Shown here: piece after piece, positions 35,530-47,752 of the stretch
Layout of the letters: each line of letters begins with the position of its first letter
Position numbering within the stretch: position 1 is the first letter of the stretch
Origin: Tubiluchus corallicola
Taxonomy: Eukaryota; Priapulida; Priapulimorpha; Priapulimorphida; Tubiluchidae
Assembly: GCA_030141605.1 (NCBI GenBank)
Contig: JAQGDQ010000153.1
Coordinates: forward strand, 381,501 to 445,500
Direction of reading: 5' to 3'
DNA length: 64,000 nt
Notes under the pieces: generated by a model
The model's input: the letters and a program-made list of their open reading frames with translations, nothing else
What the model was told of the DNA's origin: nothing
The model's database searches: none
Made by a program: the position numbers and the translations under genes

Positions 35530-38500
35530 ACGTTCTTCTACCTAATTTGTCTATTTAATCTGTGAAGGCACTAAATTATGAAGTCGTTCGATTTAATAGC
35601 ATTTACATCGGCGATGACATTGCTTATGTTGTTTCTGAATTGCTCAGGAAGCAAGAATTAAATCTATTGCTATTTTTTGAGCACACTTCGTAAATAAAGC
35701 TTAAAAATCTTAATGAGATTATAAATGATGCCTTATTGCATACAGAGCTTGCGTTAGCAGTAACTCTGAATGAAACTTGTATATATAAATTCCGCCATAG
35801 CTGTTAGGCACAGCCATTTCAACGGTACGTTGGAAACAAGTCCAGACAACGTTGCGTAAAAATAGAAAAAATAATCAAAACATTCATAGCACACTCTATG
35901 TTAACTAAGCAAAGGTATAGACTACTTTATATTGTCAACAATAACAATATTGTGTTATTTGGTGAGCCGGTTGGTTATTTGCGTTTTACAGTTGGCACCA
36001 GCATTTTAAATTTTTAAAAATTTTCTTTTCCATAGTCTTTCGAAGAGATAAGCGTAATGCTAAGTAACATAACTTTGTATTGATATACTTTCAATTATAT
36101 ACTTTAAAATTGCCTTTTCTTCCCCTTTAACGTATAAGAGTGTTTTGCTAATAGTGCAACAGAAAGAATAAAACCATCCTATCCGTGTTCAACTAATAAG
36201 ATGCTCTTTTTAAGACACCCCAACAATTTTTCATATGAAAAGTATGTCTGTTAAAACTGCAGAACGCCTGCTTTTAAAGCAAAACCGAATCCAATGAACT
36301 GTAAGTCAGAACAACCTATTCTTTAAAATATTCAAACGAAACATACAATTTTTTAAAGAATGCCTTAGGTGAAAGAATTATTACTACACAAACACAATTT
36401 CGCTTTCGCACCACTTGTTCTCCGCTGTTACATGCATTTCGCCATTAGCTAGTTAGACGGGCACTAGCGCCTACATTTCAGAAAGCGTTGCACAAAAACA
36501 TCTCAGTTCAAATGTGTTAGCTCATTACAGCTGAGTACAGCGGTAAATTTGAAATCAGAATTTTTATCTTAAAACTTGCCGAGTTTTAGCACAGCACACT
36601 GAATCTCTTACAGTAGCACTGTAAACGCGCAACACGTTCGTGGAATGTTTGTGTTATTGAAAATTATGTTAGTTTGTGATGTCATCACTAGTTGGGCTCG
36701 CCGTCGTTAATTAAGATTTTAATCTATTATTTTATTATCAGAAACGCCTTTGTAGTGTTATTGGTGTTAAAATGTATACTTTTACCGTACTTGAAAATGG
36801 GGTAGCATTTAAAAATCATCCAGTCTTCCTTTAAAGACCCTGTTGCAGCTCTACATAAAGACTTTGAAGATTTAGAGTACAAATAAGAAATAAAGTAAGG
36901 TTTAAATTGATAGCAACGACTTAAAGTACGACAAAGACTCGAGATAATATTGCAAAGTTTCAAGATACAGGAAAGAGTTTACAGATTCAGAGTACAACAA
37001 TAATATAGACCACAGCGAATATTCAAGATGCAGAGAAGACTTTAAATTCTTAAAGTATTGAAAAAAGTTAAAGTGCAGCAAAGATCTAGACTTCAACAAA
37101 GCTTCAAGATACAGGAAATACTTTAAAGACTCAAAATACAGAAAAGATTTATAAAGGACAGCCAAAATCTAGGCTACAGAAGGGGTGTTCAAGGTCCTTG
37201 ACGGGATCGAGGTTCGGATTGGGAGGAGCGCTTTAGTATCGAGGTTTGTGACGTTCATTGAGTTTCGAGGTTGGGATTTTTCGGGATTCGGGATCAAGTG
37301 GTCAGGATCGGGTTACAGGTCGGGATAAAGTGTTCTGCCTAGGAGTTCTCAACCTCGAACCATAAATACAATTATCAGTGAACGGAAGTAAGGAAATTAC
37401 ATCGACCAAAATTTGACAATTTTGGCTCCAACCTATTACTTATGAAGGCTTAAAATCCTAGCTTTTCCCTAAAATGGAATTGGCAATTGTGAGAATCGAA
37501 TTCGGTACACATCCCTGGTACATCGCAACAGTTATTTATCCACTTATATTTTCCGTTGACAAATCATTTCGTAAATGTCTTTTGTTGAAATCTGGGGAGA
37601 ATAGAGAATTGTTGTACATGGGAATATCAAAGAAAAAGCTAAGATACAGATTGAGAGCCATAATTTGAATCATATTATCACACGTGCGTAACTGATGATA
37701 CACGAGTGAGTCAAAATTTTGCATAGATAAATAATTAAGTTGTAAAACATCTAAGCAGAGCCGTAAGATAAAACCAAGGATAAGAGTCGCTTTTGGAGGA
37801 ATAAACATTTTTCTATCTAGACATTTTGATGTTACAATAGATAGTGTGCAGCCTAAAATAATTTGCAAAAGTTCCTCAAATGTAGTCGAACGTATGGAAT
37901 AATAAAATGAGAATTCACTCGGCATTTTTCATCAGTCGCTGGTTTGTTATTGGGTTAGCCGGATACTTTGTATAAATTTCATTTCTTTCTTTCTGAAAAT
38001 AGCAATACCCAAATGCAACCAACTTGTTTGAATTAGGTACTCCATAGTTACCAGTAGGGCGTTTAAAAATTGCATGATGCTTGACCGATTTCCGTACACC
38101 GAAGTAAAATTGTTGCATGTCTGCACGGGTTTAATTCTAGTACTTCATGCGTCAAGATCAATGGTTGGCTGACCGCTCCAAAAAGGAAGGAGCGTTTTTG
38201 TAAGTTTTGGTGAAGTTACTAGCTTTTCTAGAGTTATTACATTTGGGAAAGAAATATCAACGGAAAATTGAATTGCTGGGTAACTTAAAACCTTTTTATG
38301 GAAACAGAAAGCTTCGTAAGAATGAACCAATTGGTTTACATAATGAAGAATTATCCAAGGAACACAATTCAATTTGACCAAAAATGGAGTTACTAGGCTT
38401 TTCGTAAAACGGGTAACCAGTATTGGCTCGAATAGCTGTTAAACGTTATTTGTTTGCGTCATCTGGATGTTTTTGTGTTCGTTGAGAGCTGCTGGTAGTA

Positions 38501-41500
38501 ACTTCGGGTAAGCCTGTTAGCCGTAACCTGTTTCCCAGCGACTGCAAGGATTGTGCGTTGCCTTTTTTCGTTAATAAAAATTGTCTTTTTATTGCAATTA
38601 GTTTGTGCTTTTACCCTTGATCGACAATAAAACGAAGTACAAAGCTGTGGAACTGCGTGATGCTATTGAATTTAATGGTATGAAAGCTAAAGCACTAATT
38701 TGAAATGAGCTTCAATGAAATTACCTTGTTTGTGGACATTTATTCCATCTGCGGACATAGCAACTTGTTTGCAATTAGATAGACACAATTATTTCGATGA
38801 TTGTGCATGTACGTTTATATTTTTGTATACCTCATCACAGTTTGACTTTAAACAGAGCATCAAAATAGTTTGTTTTGAAGACATTAAAAACAGAAAGAAA
38901 ATGTGATTATGAAATGTGACAGCAGAAAAAATATGTTGACCCAATAATAAATGGCCAGGGCGTTGAAGGTAAGATAAGATATTGTTCCGGGGTTCGACCC
39001 GGTAGATAGCCTTACGGCCCGCCATCGGTGATGCGGGTAAGCGCTGCATAACGGACACTCCAGAAATTTAAACAAAAGAAACAACAAAACCAAAACTTAG
39101 AATTCAAAAGGGACGGCTGAGAAGAACACACAATAGAAAAAAACAAAACCTGATGACAATGCTTCAAACCTTACGGAATCCACGACACTCGGCAGGCAGA
39201 CAGGAGAAGTGCATTCCACGACCAGAAGACAACTGACGATGTCAGGTGTTCGTTCTTTCCACAGGAAACCACTGCTCAACCAATCGCAGGTAATGTTATG
39301 GGCTTCCTAGTTTAAAGTGGAGGTCATAACATTACTTGTAGGTTGGCTGGCCTGGTGCCTATGAATAGAACTGTATAATGAACTTTCACCTGTTCAGCTC
39401 AATATCTATTCTGCGGGATCCTATACAAGTGTACTTCTGCAGTTACTTTCTAAATAAATTATTGTCGCAATCCGCGCTGTCAACCTACACCAAATAGTTT
39501 TCAGCATAAGTTTCAATAGCTTAATGATACAAAACGACATACTACAGAATAACCCGCAAACGTAGTTATTATTACTGGTTTCTTCTAGTTTTAAATAATG
39601 TGGCCAGGCTATTCGATTCATAGGTTTATTTAAATCAGATTAATTTGGCATTTTTCTTTTTTGTAGCATAAAAACTTTTTGCTGTATTGTCAGAACATTA
39701 TGAAGGATTTTCGGTGTTTTTATTATGTTTCTGACTCATACTAGGTTAATATGGCTGTCTGTTTCATCTCAATGAGAACCCATGGCAACGCTGACTGCAA
39801 AAGTACTCTACCTCATAATTGTGATTGACAAGTTAAATAATATAAAATACGGACACTTTTCTAGGTTTGGTTCCAAAACAGAAGAGCTAAATTAAGAAAG
39901 CAAGCTCGCTCGAGGCCAAGAAGCGATTTTTGGCGCCACTTTTCATGTCATCCGCCGATCCCGCCATATTGTGCCGCTAGACCAGCAGCTGCGGGAGTTG
40001 AACCGTTCATGTATTTTGGCGGGCTAGGAATGGCACCTCAAAAGTAAGTTAATCTTCGCTATATCTTGGATTTCAATGTCTACTTGGAATTTAGAATTAA
40101 AAATTTAGAATCTGCTAATTTAGAATGTAAATATGAGCATCTATAACCTTTTCGAGTAGGTTATATAAAATATATTTTCGTAGTGCCAATTGCCAAAAGT
40201 TTCTTGTAGTAAACCTTCTCAGTTTCGAATTTTCTTAGTACTAAACTATTCCAATATTAAAACTTTCCTAGTGCCAAACTTGTTCCGTGTCATTTTTATC
40301 TTGCACTGTATTTACCTGTATCAAAAATGCTTTATAGATTAGAGTCTAAATCTTAAAGCACGTACATAATATGATTGGCAATATAACTGTCAATTGACCA
40401 TTATATTGTCAATTATAGTGATGATGTGCAGGCGACAATCAATACAATTGACAACACAATTAGCAGTCCTCAGTGTGATTAACAAAATTAAAATTGACAA
40501 TTACATTGAGCTTGCGTAAGTCCTTTTAGTGAATTAGAATTAGTCGACGAAAAGCAACAGATCATAGATTATTAAAGATAACCAAAAGGATTAGAATAGT
40601 AAATTATAGTTTACACAATAAAATTATAGTGTAATCCATATTTGCCAATGTAATTCATTCCATCTAGAACCTTATTATTATGTAATAACTGGAATAAACT
40701 AAACTAATGCCTAGCCTACACGGTCTTTCAAAAGAGTGATATTAAAAAGACTGACATTTAAAAGGATAACATACAAAACAATGAACTCTGTACACACGAT
40801 CAATTTTCACTGACAGTTACTTTGCGCATAGCTCCTTGTCGAAGCCTCGAAGAGGTGTTTTCTAACTTCCCTTCATTTTGAGAAACAGCGTCTAAACGAG
40901 CCTAAATGACTTTTATGAAAACGAGGTTTGTTTTGGTATGACTGCAAACGGAAAGCAAAATCAAAGAAAGAAGTTCGGACAATGTAATGAAACAAGAAGT
41001 TATTATCAAATATTATCAGAAGAAATGCAAATGAATTTTTAAATTGTATTCGGATAACATCAAGTATGTTCAATTAATGGACAAATTCATCTCAAAATAA
41101 TGCAGAAAGAGTAGGTTGTCAAGGCACAATAGCTTGCTTTTTGCAGGTTAGTCCCTTCGTTTGAGCATACGTTCCTGTACAGATCTATAAAACTTAGGTA
41201 CAATCGCTCACGGAAGTTTTTGCACTCTTGCGCTTAATAAAATATGATTTATGTAGTGACTTTTTGTTAATAATTCGTTGTTTTTAGCCACAACGTGCTG
41301 CTTACGCACCCGCTATAAACGTAGTCTTCTAGCTGAGTCACCAGCGCGCATTTTTATTGGCTGCTGTTCATTCCAAGAATGCCAACCGACACAGACGAAA
41401 TCACCGCTTCATATCATCAAACTCGAATGACATTCAAATTTCACTGTCAGTCTCTGCGTTCATACGGTTCTTCATCACTGACAAACTCGAAACTAACAAT

Positions 41501-42808
41501 AATTTGGAATAACCGTGAGGACGGCCCATAACTTGACGAGCATATTCAAGATTCCTTGACTGTGCAAAACGTAACCATTGCATATGATTTATATAATAAT
41601 AGGGTTAGTCGCTTGCGGATAATTCTATAGAGCTGTTCATTTCGCCGTGCTGTTGTTCTTGTTTACGTAATATAAAAAATTGCCATTTATTCATTGTGAG
41701 GTAAACTGTGTGAACCATATTTTCAAAATATTGTGATCTACGGCAACTGTAAACGCGTATCTATAATCTGCTAAGAGCTAGCTGATTACCATCATTTCAA
41801 CCGGAGTTTTGATATCGTCTTGATGCTGAAGCGTGACCACTGTTTGTCAAAAAATTATTTCCGTCTGAGGTTTGACCAATTTTTGGACAGTTAAGTATTG
41901 CTTCGATGCAAGAAATACTTTGAGTAGATATTGTCGACAATGGCACGATACTGCGTTTCAATTACACGCACATGCTTTCAATAGTTTAATAATGAATTTC
42001 ACAGGCAAAGTTAAATAGGCACAGACTAGAAAGTTACTATAGAACGTTACTAGAATGTTACTACTGAACGAAAGAGACGGAGAAAGCGGAAGAGTCGAGA
42101 GAAAGAGAGAGAAGAAGATAGAAGGAAGCAGAGACATAAATAAAAAAATAGAGAGAAAGAGTACACCCGATGCAACTCGACCTGCTAACCAGTTCACTCG
42201 GCTTACCAGAGTCACCCGAACGACACGTAGAATGAACCATTATTACAAAAATCCAGAACACGTTTAATGTTTTGAACAATAATAAGTTCTTTTAGTATTC
42301 CACAGGAAAATCCGACCCAAGATTGGGTACACCCAGTATTGGTATTTCGGTAAACCAGTCGAGTGTCAGGTTACCCGCACATATTTTCAGTTGATTCAGA
42401 GCGTTGGTTTCTGTTGTATTCTAGTGGACTCTTTTAGGCTGAAAATTGCTGAGCACTAAAATAAGTGTTAACCGCAAAGTATGCCCAAAAATCCTTTGAT
42501 TTTGTAGAACAATGTGTAATTATGCACAGATATACTGATTTTACTGAATTTTATTGTATGTGCATTTTTATCGTAGTATAAACGCCATCAGATTGCCACC
42601 TCAGCCAGGACCCTCTAACCGCTACTGTGGTCAGTGCCTGCCTCCTTCGGAAATATACAGTGCCGTCGAGCGTCCTCAACGAGATGATGACGACAGGCTG
42701 AGAAGTTCCGTCGCCTCACAGAGGGCACCAACGCCACCAATCACGGTCGTCGAAGGTTTAGCAGAAATGACCGGAGAAGCGACGAGCGACGAGGGAGAAA
42801 TGGAGTAA
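33688..42808 (+). CDS. Paired-like (Q50) homeobox transcription factor, 4 exons
   Basis: Nuclear DNA-binding protein of 237 residues from the ATG at 33688. Residues 11-49 are three tandem 13-residue repeats; the homeodomain is residues 56-115 and the tail is Pro-rich then acidic. The homeodomain has the paired-like hallmarks: [18 protein letters not shown] and [13 protein letters not shown]. Position 50 is Gln and position 51 Asn. The intron between Gln46 and Val47 is the classic paired-like site. No paired domain precedes it and no OAR motif is visible after it. The acceptor at 33682 leaves room for an upstream exon, so the true start may lie further 5'. It could belong near Prop, Mix or Phox-type families; I cannot assign it without a tree. 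Confidence 0.9.
33718..33834 (+). repeat. Three tandem 39-bp units encoding a 13-residue repeat
   Basis: Units [26 protein letters not shown] and [13 protein letters not shown], exactly 13 residues each, lie in the homeobox protein just before the homeodomain. Confidence 0.9.
34267..34401 (+). CDS. Homeobox gene exon, homeodomain helices 1-2
   Basis: Forty-five codons in phase 0: [19 protein letters not shown], then [17 protein letters not shown] and LHEARIQ. Covers homeodomain positions 2-46. Confidence 0.95.
35452..35529. repeat. (AG)n then G9
   Basis: About 34 AG units (35452-35520) ending in nine G residues (35521-35529). Confidence 0.95.
36850..37170. repeat. Degenerate A-rich tandem repeat
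   Basis: Imperfect units with CAAGATACAGGAAA and AAAGACTCAAAATACAG steps of roughly 30-40 bases. The stop-free minus-strand frame (Leu/Tyr/Ser/Lys) is a by-product. Confidence 0.55.
37536..38381 (-). other. Cluster of unrecognised minus-strand ORFs
   Basis: Three frames follow each other on the minus strand: 38381-38145 (78 codons, with [20 protein letters not shown]), 38118-37915 (67 codons, with [16 protein letters not shown]) and 37925-37536 (129 codons). They are longer than expected in this AT-rich DNA and lie close together in one orientation. They could be a decayed mobile element; no family is recognised. Confidence 0.3.
38945..39065 (+). mobile_element. tRNA-derived SINE
   Basis: Box A TGGCCAGGGCG (38952-38962) and box B GGTTCGACCC (38991-39000) at tRNA spacing, in the homeobox intron. 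The body ends in an A-rich tail near 39090. Confidence 0.5.
39865..40043 (+). CDS. Homeobox gene exon, recognition helix
   Basis: Begins [20 protein letters not shown] (positions 47 onward), then a Pro/Ala/Cys-rich stretch and [14 protein letters not shown]. Leaves in phase 2 at GTAAGT. Confidence 0.95.
40044..42576 (+). other. Last intron of the homeobox gene
   Basis: 2.5 kb without a recognised gene. ATTGTCAATT-type words recur at 40380-40510. A GC-richer patch near 41300-41420 has an inverted CCAAT word (ATTGGCTG), with no other promoter evidence. Confidence 0.55.
42577..42808 (+). CDS. Homeobox gene last exon
   Basis: Enters in phase 2. Encodes [33 protein letters not shown], then [15 protein letters not shown] and an acidic end SDEGEME before TAA 42806-42808. 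Confidence 0.85.
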
Positions 42809-42862
42809 TAAATTAAAACAAAGTTATATATATAATAAGGTACCATTTGAAAGGAAAATGGT

Positions 42863-42868
42863 AATAAA
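42863..42868 (+). terminator. Polyadenylation signal of the homeobox gene
   Basis: AATAAA 55 bases after the stop. Another AATAAA overlaps the stop codon itself (42807-42812). The foldback element begins only 64 bases further on. Confidence 0.55.
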
Positions 42869-43263
42869 AACATGATATTACTACACTGACTTTTAAAATA
42901 CAATCAGTGTGACTGATAATTAAATCATATGTCATAGTAGGGTCAATATAAAGGAAAAAATAGCCCTACTCCTAAAATGGCAAGAAAACGTTTCTTGATG
43001 TTTTCTTGTAGCACTTGGCCCAGAGAATAACGTATCCAAATTAGGCCGAAATTTGAGCACTGCAAAAGGCCTAATTATGATGTAAAAAAGATGTCCGTCA
43101 TTTGATCAAAATGAATGGGCATTTAGTCTATTATGATTTTGAAAAAATGATCATTTTGATTCAAAAATATGAAACTTTGCACAGTGCTAGAACTCATTAA
43201 GGTGATTAATAAATCGAAATTCGTCCAATATGACCACAATTTTCAAGATGGTTGACAATATAG

Positions 43264-43670
43264 GTTCAGCAGCTGTAGGAAATTGACGCTTTTCAATGAC
43301 TGTAGGAAATTACTGGCAGCTAAACAACCTGACAGGATATCCAATGATGATCTGTATAATGCGGTCGAGAAGAATTGTTGGAGTAAACAAATACAAGCAA
43401 GACGACTGCAATTGGATTGGGCATAAACTAAGATTACCTCAAGAGTCTCCTCTTCCTGTAGCAATATGTAAAGCTCTTGAAACGACAAAAAAGTCAGCTA
43501 ATGACGTATATAAATATACTGCCAAAAATATTTAGCAAATACAATTCTAGATTTGAAGGATGATGCGTCGTTAGCGATGGCAGCGGACAGGAATACATGT
43601 CATCAACAGCAGGGACGTGCCATGTTTTTTTGGAACGTAGCAGCACCGAAACGACCGAAACAACATAGAT
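43264..43670 (+). mobile_element. LINE 3' fragment nested in the left foldback arm
   Basis: This 400-bp block has no partner in the right arm. It encodes DDCNWIGHKLRLPQESPLPV and then, after a shift, SLAMAADRNTCHQ. These are the WLGH..R and A.DR..W blocks at the end of non-LTR ORF2 proteins. It therefore inserted after the foldback structure formed. Confidence 0.65.
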
Positions 43671-44486
43671 GTTACAATCTTATAATACTATATCTTAGCT
43701 ATCTGAGCATGCAGGGTAATGATTTTGGTGTCTAAATATAGGTTTTCAAGGTCAAGGAATTCGTATATGATGTTTAAATGGCCTTATAATATCACCTTAT
43801 TTCAAGATGGCGGCTAAGATGGTTGCAAATGTTGCATAAAATGACAGAATTGCTCATTTTACCTTAAAAATACGAAACTTTGCACAATGCTAAAATTGAT
43901 CAAATATGGTCAAAACATGGCCATATTCAAGATGGTGTCGACAAGATGGCTGTTGCCGGCTTATAAGTATCTTTTAGGAATTGTGAACAAAGTCTACCTG
44001 TTTTGTCAACAAACGTGCACTGTCACAACGTAGCAAGGTTATATTTAAATGCTGGTGTGGTTTCTCGCAAGAATATTACATGTACAGTATTAAAAATGTG
44101 TTAGGTACACTGCTACACTCTGCTTAATGTGTGGAACAGTCGAATGCCTTAAGTGTATAGCAATTCCTGAAATTTCGAATGCTGTAGGCCATGAAAAGGA
44201 TCAGTTCTATCAGCTTTTGCTGGTTGTCAGATCTGTTTTAAAATAAAATGAATAAATAGGTTTTAGTAAATATGTAATTATTATTATAAACAATAATAGA
44301 TAGGTTTTAATGATAACATTACTTCTAAACTCACATTCTAAAACCACTACTTCTAAAATCACATAATATTTACATGGTACAAACAACACTTGTTTGGGCA
44401 CATTTACATCTGCCACAGCACCATTTCGCTTACTGGTTACAACATTTAATAAGTTGTTAACAGTCTTTTGATTTTTAGAATGCAAA

Positions 44487-44690
44487 ATGTACTGTGATTT
44501 CCTTGTCAGCCCAGTAAAGCTTTTCCAGCCTGAGCCAAATGGTGATAGTAAAGTTTATGGCAGGGATCGGTGCCTAGTTCCAACAACTCTCCTTGATGCG
44601 CAACCTGACAGAAATGATTCATTTCAGTTCTGCAATCGCAAGTTCAGTTCAGTACGGCATTCGCAATTTCATGAAAAGCTATATGTCTAA
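44487..44690 (+). CDS. ORF in the centre of the foldback element, unknown
   Basis: Sixty-seven codons after an acceptor-like TTTTGATTTTTAG (44466-44478). Contains LFQPEPNGDSKVYGRDRC and SFQFCNRKFSSVRHSQFHEK, and stops just inside the right arm. A minus-strand frame (44485-44210) abuts it head to head. No known domain; it could be cargo or remains of a transposase. Confidence 0.3.
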   Translation: MYCDFLVSPVKLFQPEPNGDSKVYGRDRCLVPTTLLDAQPDRNDSFQFCNRKFSSVRHSQFHEKLYV

Positions 44691-45509
44691 GGTATATGCC
44701 TGTTCCAGACATTAAGCAGAGTGTGGCAATGTACTTAACGCATTATATAATACTATACATATAATATTCATTCGAGAAATCACACCAGCATTTAAACGTA
44801 ACCTTGCCACGTTGTGACAGTACGTGAACGTTAGTTGACAAAACAAGTAGACTTTGTTCACAATTCCCAAAAGATATGGCACTTATGAGCTGGCAACAGC
44901 CATCTTATGGGCCAACTTGAATGTTGTGGCCATATCGGATAACTTTCAATTGGCTCCATATCCAAAATTCGTCAACCGGATGGATTTTAGCATTGTGCAA
45001 AGTTTCGTATTTTTAAGGCAAAATTAGCAAGTCTCTTAGCCGCCATCATGAAATTTGGTGATATTATGTATTATATGGGCATTATATGATTTCCTTGACC
45101 ATGAGCACCTTGAAAACCTGTATTTAGACACCAAAATCATTACTCTACTAAAATATAGCCCTTATAAGCTTGTAACAGCGATATTGTTAACGATCTTGAA
45201 AATTGTGGTCACATTGAACGAATATCGATTGTCTCCATAATCAAAATTAATCACCTTAATGAGTTCTAGCACTGCGCAAAGTTTCATGCTTTTGAATCAA
45301 AGTGACCATTTTTTCAAAATCCTTGTAGACCAAATACCCATTCATTTTGGTCAAATGGCGGCCATCTTTTTTACCTCATAATTAGGCCCTTTGCAGTGCT
45401 TAATTTTCGGCCTAATTTGGATACGCTATTCTCCGACCAAGTACTACAAGAAAATACCAAAAAATGTTTTCTTGCTATTTTTAGCGGAAAGTCAACCTAC
45501 TATGATGCT

Positions 45510-46460
45510 ATGCTAGTTATAAACAAAAGACATCATCAGTAGATTAGATTTGAATTGTTAATAATAACTGTAACTTACGAGAGGTAATTAGTGATTATTG
45601 ATATCGTCGTTTAAATGTATATTGATTCTTAAGCGAAATAATCAAGTCAGTTACATTTTAGGCGATTTACATGGAAAGCCAATTTACTATACATACTAAA
45701 CATAGAGTATTTTGGTAGCAGTAAAAACAAGTTTCAAAAGACGTTCTGCAGGCCATAAAATAACAAAAAGGGAATAAAAAGAAACTTATTGTTGTACTTT
45801 ACTTAACTTTCGCTTGGTTTTCAATGTGCACAGTTGCGCATATAAACTCGGCGAAATAAGAAATATTTCGCTGTTTTGTTTTAATATAATGCAAGTTAAA
45901 AGTGCAGCACAAAATTTTATGTCTTTGATGCATACGCTGCTTGATGCTTTGCTTTTGAAAAATTTTGCTTTCATTTTGGGCTTTTGTAAAGAGAAAATGC
46001 TTTTGACTGGAAAATAATTAAAAACGGTGTCACACGATAATCTAATAAACTGGTGTAAGGTGAACCAGAGACTTGTCTTTGTTGTAAAACTACAATAATA
46101 ACAATCTGTTTTCGAATTAAATAATAATCAGACGGTGATTTGAGCTTGGTAATTATTAAAGTCATAAATTAATGAGAAATTGTTCTGATGCAGAAATGAT
46201 TGTTTTGTGTCTTTTTAGCTGTGACTTTGATTGAAACCAGCACATTTACAACCATCTTAGTGTATTTGTATAATAATTAGTCTAACCGGTCCTACTTTTT
46301 TAGACAAAATTTGATTGATACTTATTTGGGCCATTTCTTGAGTGCGTGACTATTGCGCTAAACGATTGTTTTTTTTCTCTGACCTAAACTCTAACAATGT
46401 AATTAAAAATTTTGAATTTTATTCTGGAGTTGGATGTTCGGATGTTTTTGTGGTCTGGTT
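45510..46460. other. Unassigned AT-rich region
   Basis: No gene, clear repeat or regulatory motif seen. Confidence 0.5.
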
Positions 46461-46469
46461 TTGAATTAA

Positions 46470-46735
46470 ATCTACAGATTTTTCGTGATAAAAACACAAT
46501 TCACGACAACACCAGTTTTCTCTGTTGGTACCAAAAATTTGAAGTTGCAGTAAAATGACTAAATGGGAAAATTTTCTGAAGACACACGTGGCAAAACCAT
46601 TCATCGGTTTCTGCGGTCAAAGCTTCGTATCATTTACAGTTAAATAAGTGCATTTCAGATGAAGCCACAACACAACACAATCCACGCTGTTTATACCTCA
46701 TGGTTTTATTACACACAGGACAAATGCGGTTAGTT
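46470..46735 (-). mobile_element. LINE fragment with PHD-like zinc finger
   Basis: The minus strand reads RICPVCNKTMRYKQRGLCC, a TGA-interrupted stretch, then TDEWFCHVCLQKIFPF. This is the CxxC...Q.gi.C...W.H..C...WyC..C...FPF module found at the start of CR1-like ORFs. The finger is broken, lacking the middle cysteine and Trp/His ligands. Confidence 0.6.
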
Positions 46736-47625
46736 TGAAATGTGGTCATCGCATAAGAGCAGCAAAAGATAAATCAAGAGGAAAAGAATCAAGCAAAGGA
46801 AAAAATAAAAACAGTAAAAAGAAAAATAGAGTAGTTGTAATGTGTTTATACGAGCACGGCAACAAGACGTCACGCCATTTGTCACCCATTGGCTGGTGGC
46901 CATTTGTCTTTCAGTGTGAATTCTAGTGTGTATCTAGTGTATTTTTAACATGCAAAAACTGTTCTGCCAAAACTTAAAAACCGCTGAAGCTATAAGCGTG
47001 TAACTTTCCCAACCAAAAGTGAATGTATTGTAATATCGCACTGTAGAAATTCAACTTATGAACTTGCTGCTAATATTATTGTAGTCTAAACTTCGGACAA
47101 TAATTCCTCTGACGATCCCGTCTCTAACGATAGAACAAAATCATCATCATAATAATGTAACAACATCAAAAAAGCACCTCACAATTACTTTAATTATAAA
47201 CAACAGTTAATATTAGCCGTCATTAGCACAAAGTCAAAATGCAAGATTCTACTAAGCATAAATGCATAATCCCTACAAAAAATAAAAAAAAATAACGATA
47301 TACTACCACGCTCCACCCATGCAGCATGCAATCATACAAACAACGTAATCAGACAACTGTGTTATATAATAATCATCACATGCACTGACACTCACACTTA
47401 CATATAATCTCTTAACAACAAAATCAATCACCTACAAAAAACATATAAAATTACAGCTTACAAGATAATAAGCATGCACGCACTAATTGGTAATCACCTA
47501 ATTAGCAACAATTAATAGGTTTTACTCCCAAGCTTAACTCAATTGCTGCTTTGCACCTTTACATTCTCTTTTCTACTCTAGATTACTGAAACTTATTACC
47601 TCCAACACACACATATATGCATATG

Positions 47626-47697
47626 TATATATATGCATATATGTGTGTGTATAAGTATGTGTACGTATGTGTGTATGTAAGTATACACACACACGCA

Positions 47698-47752
<55 letters not shown>

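Larger units (their letters stand above)
34402..39864 (+). other. Long intron inside the homeobox
   Basis: A 5.5-kb intron at the Gln46/Val47 site. It holds an AG microsatellite, a degenerate tandem repeat (36850-37170), minus-strand coding-like frames (37536-38381) and a SINE (about 38950). No further exon is recognised. Confidence 0.7.
42932..45505. mobile_element. Foldback (giant inverted-repeat) DNA element
   Basis: Left arm 42932-44155 (interrupted at about 43264-43670 by a LINE piece) and right arm 44685-45505 are imperfect reverse complements, each about 820 bp. Ends are TCATAGTAGG and CCTACTATGA. Matching landmarks include GGTGATTAAT/ATTAATCACC, AACTTTGCACA/TGCGCAAAGTTT, GGCCTAATT/AATTAGGCC and CTCTGCTTAATGT/ACATTAAGCAGAG. 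The unique centre is about 530 bp. No transposase family is recognised; no clear target-site duplication is seen. Confidence 0.85.

Noticed and set aside
42055-42279. ORFs on both strands around an AGAGA-rich stretch in the homeobox intron
   Set aside because: Low-complexity Arg/Glu/Lys and Ser/Leu translations of purine-rich DNA, no splice sites in phase.
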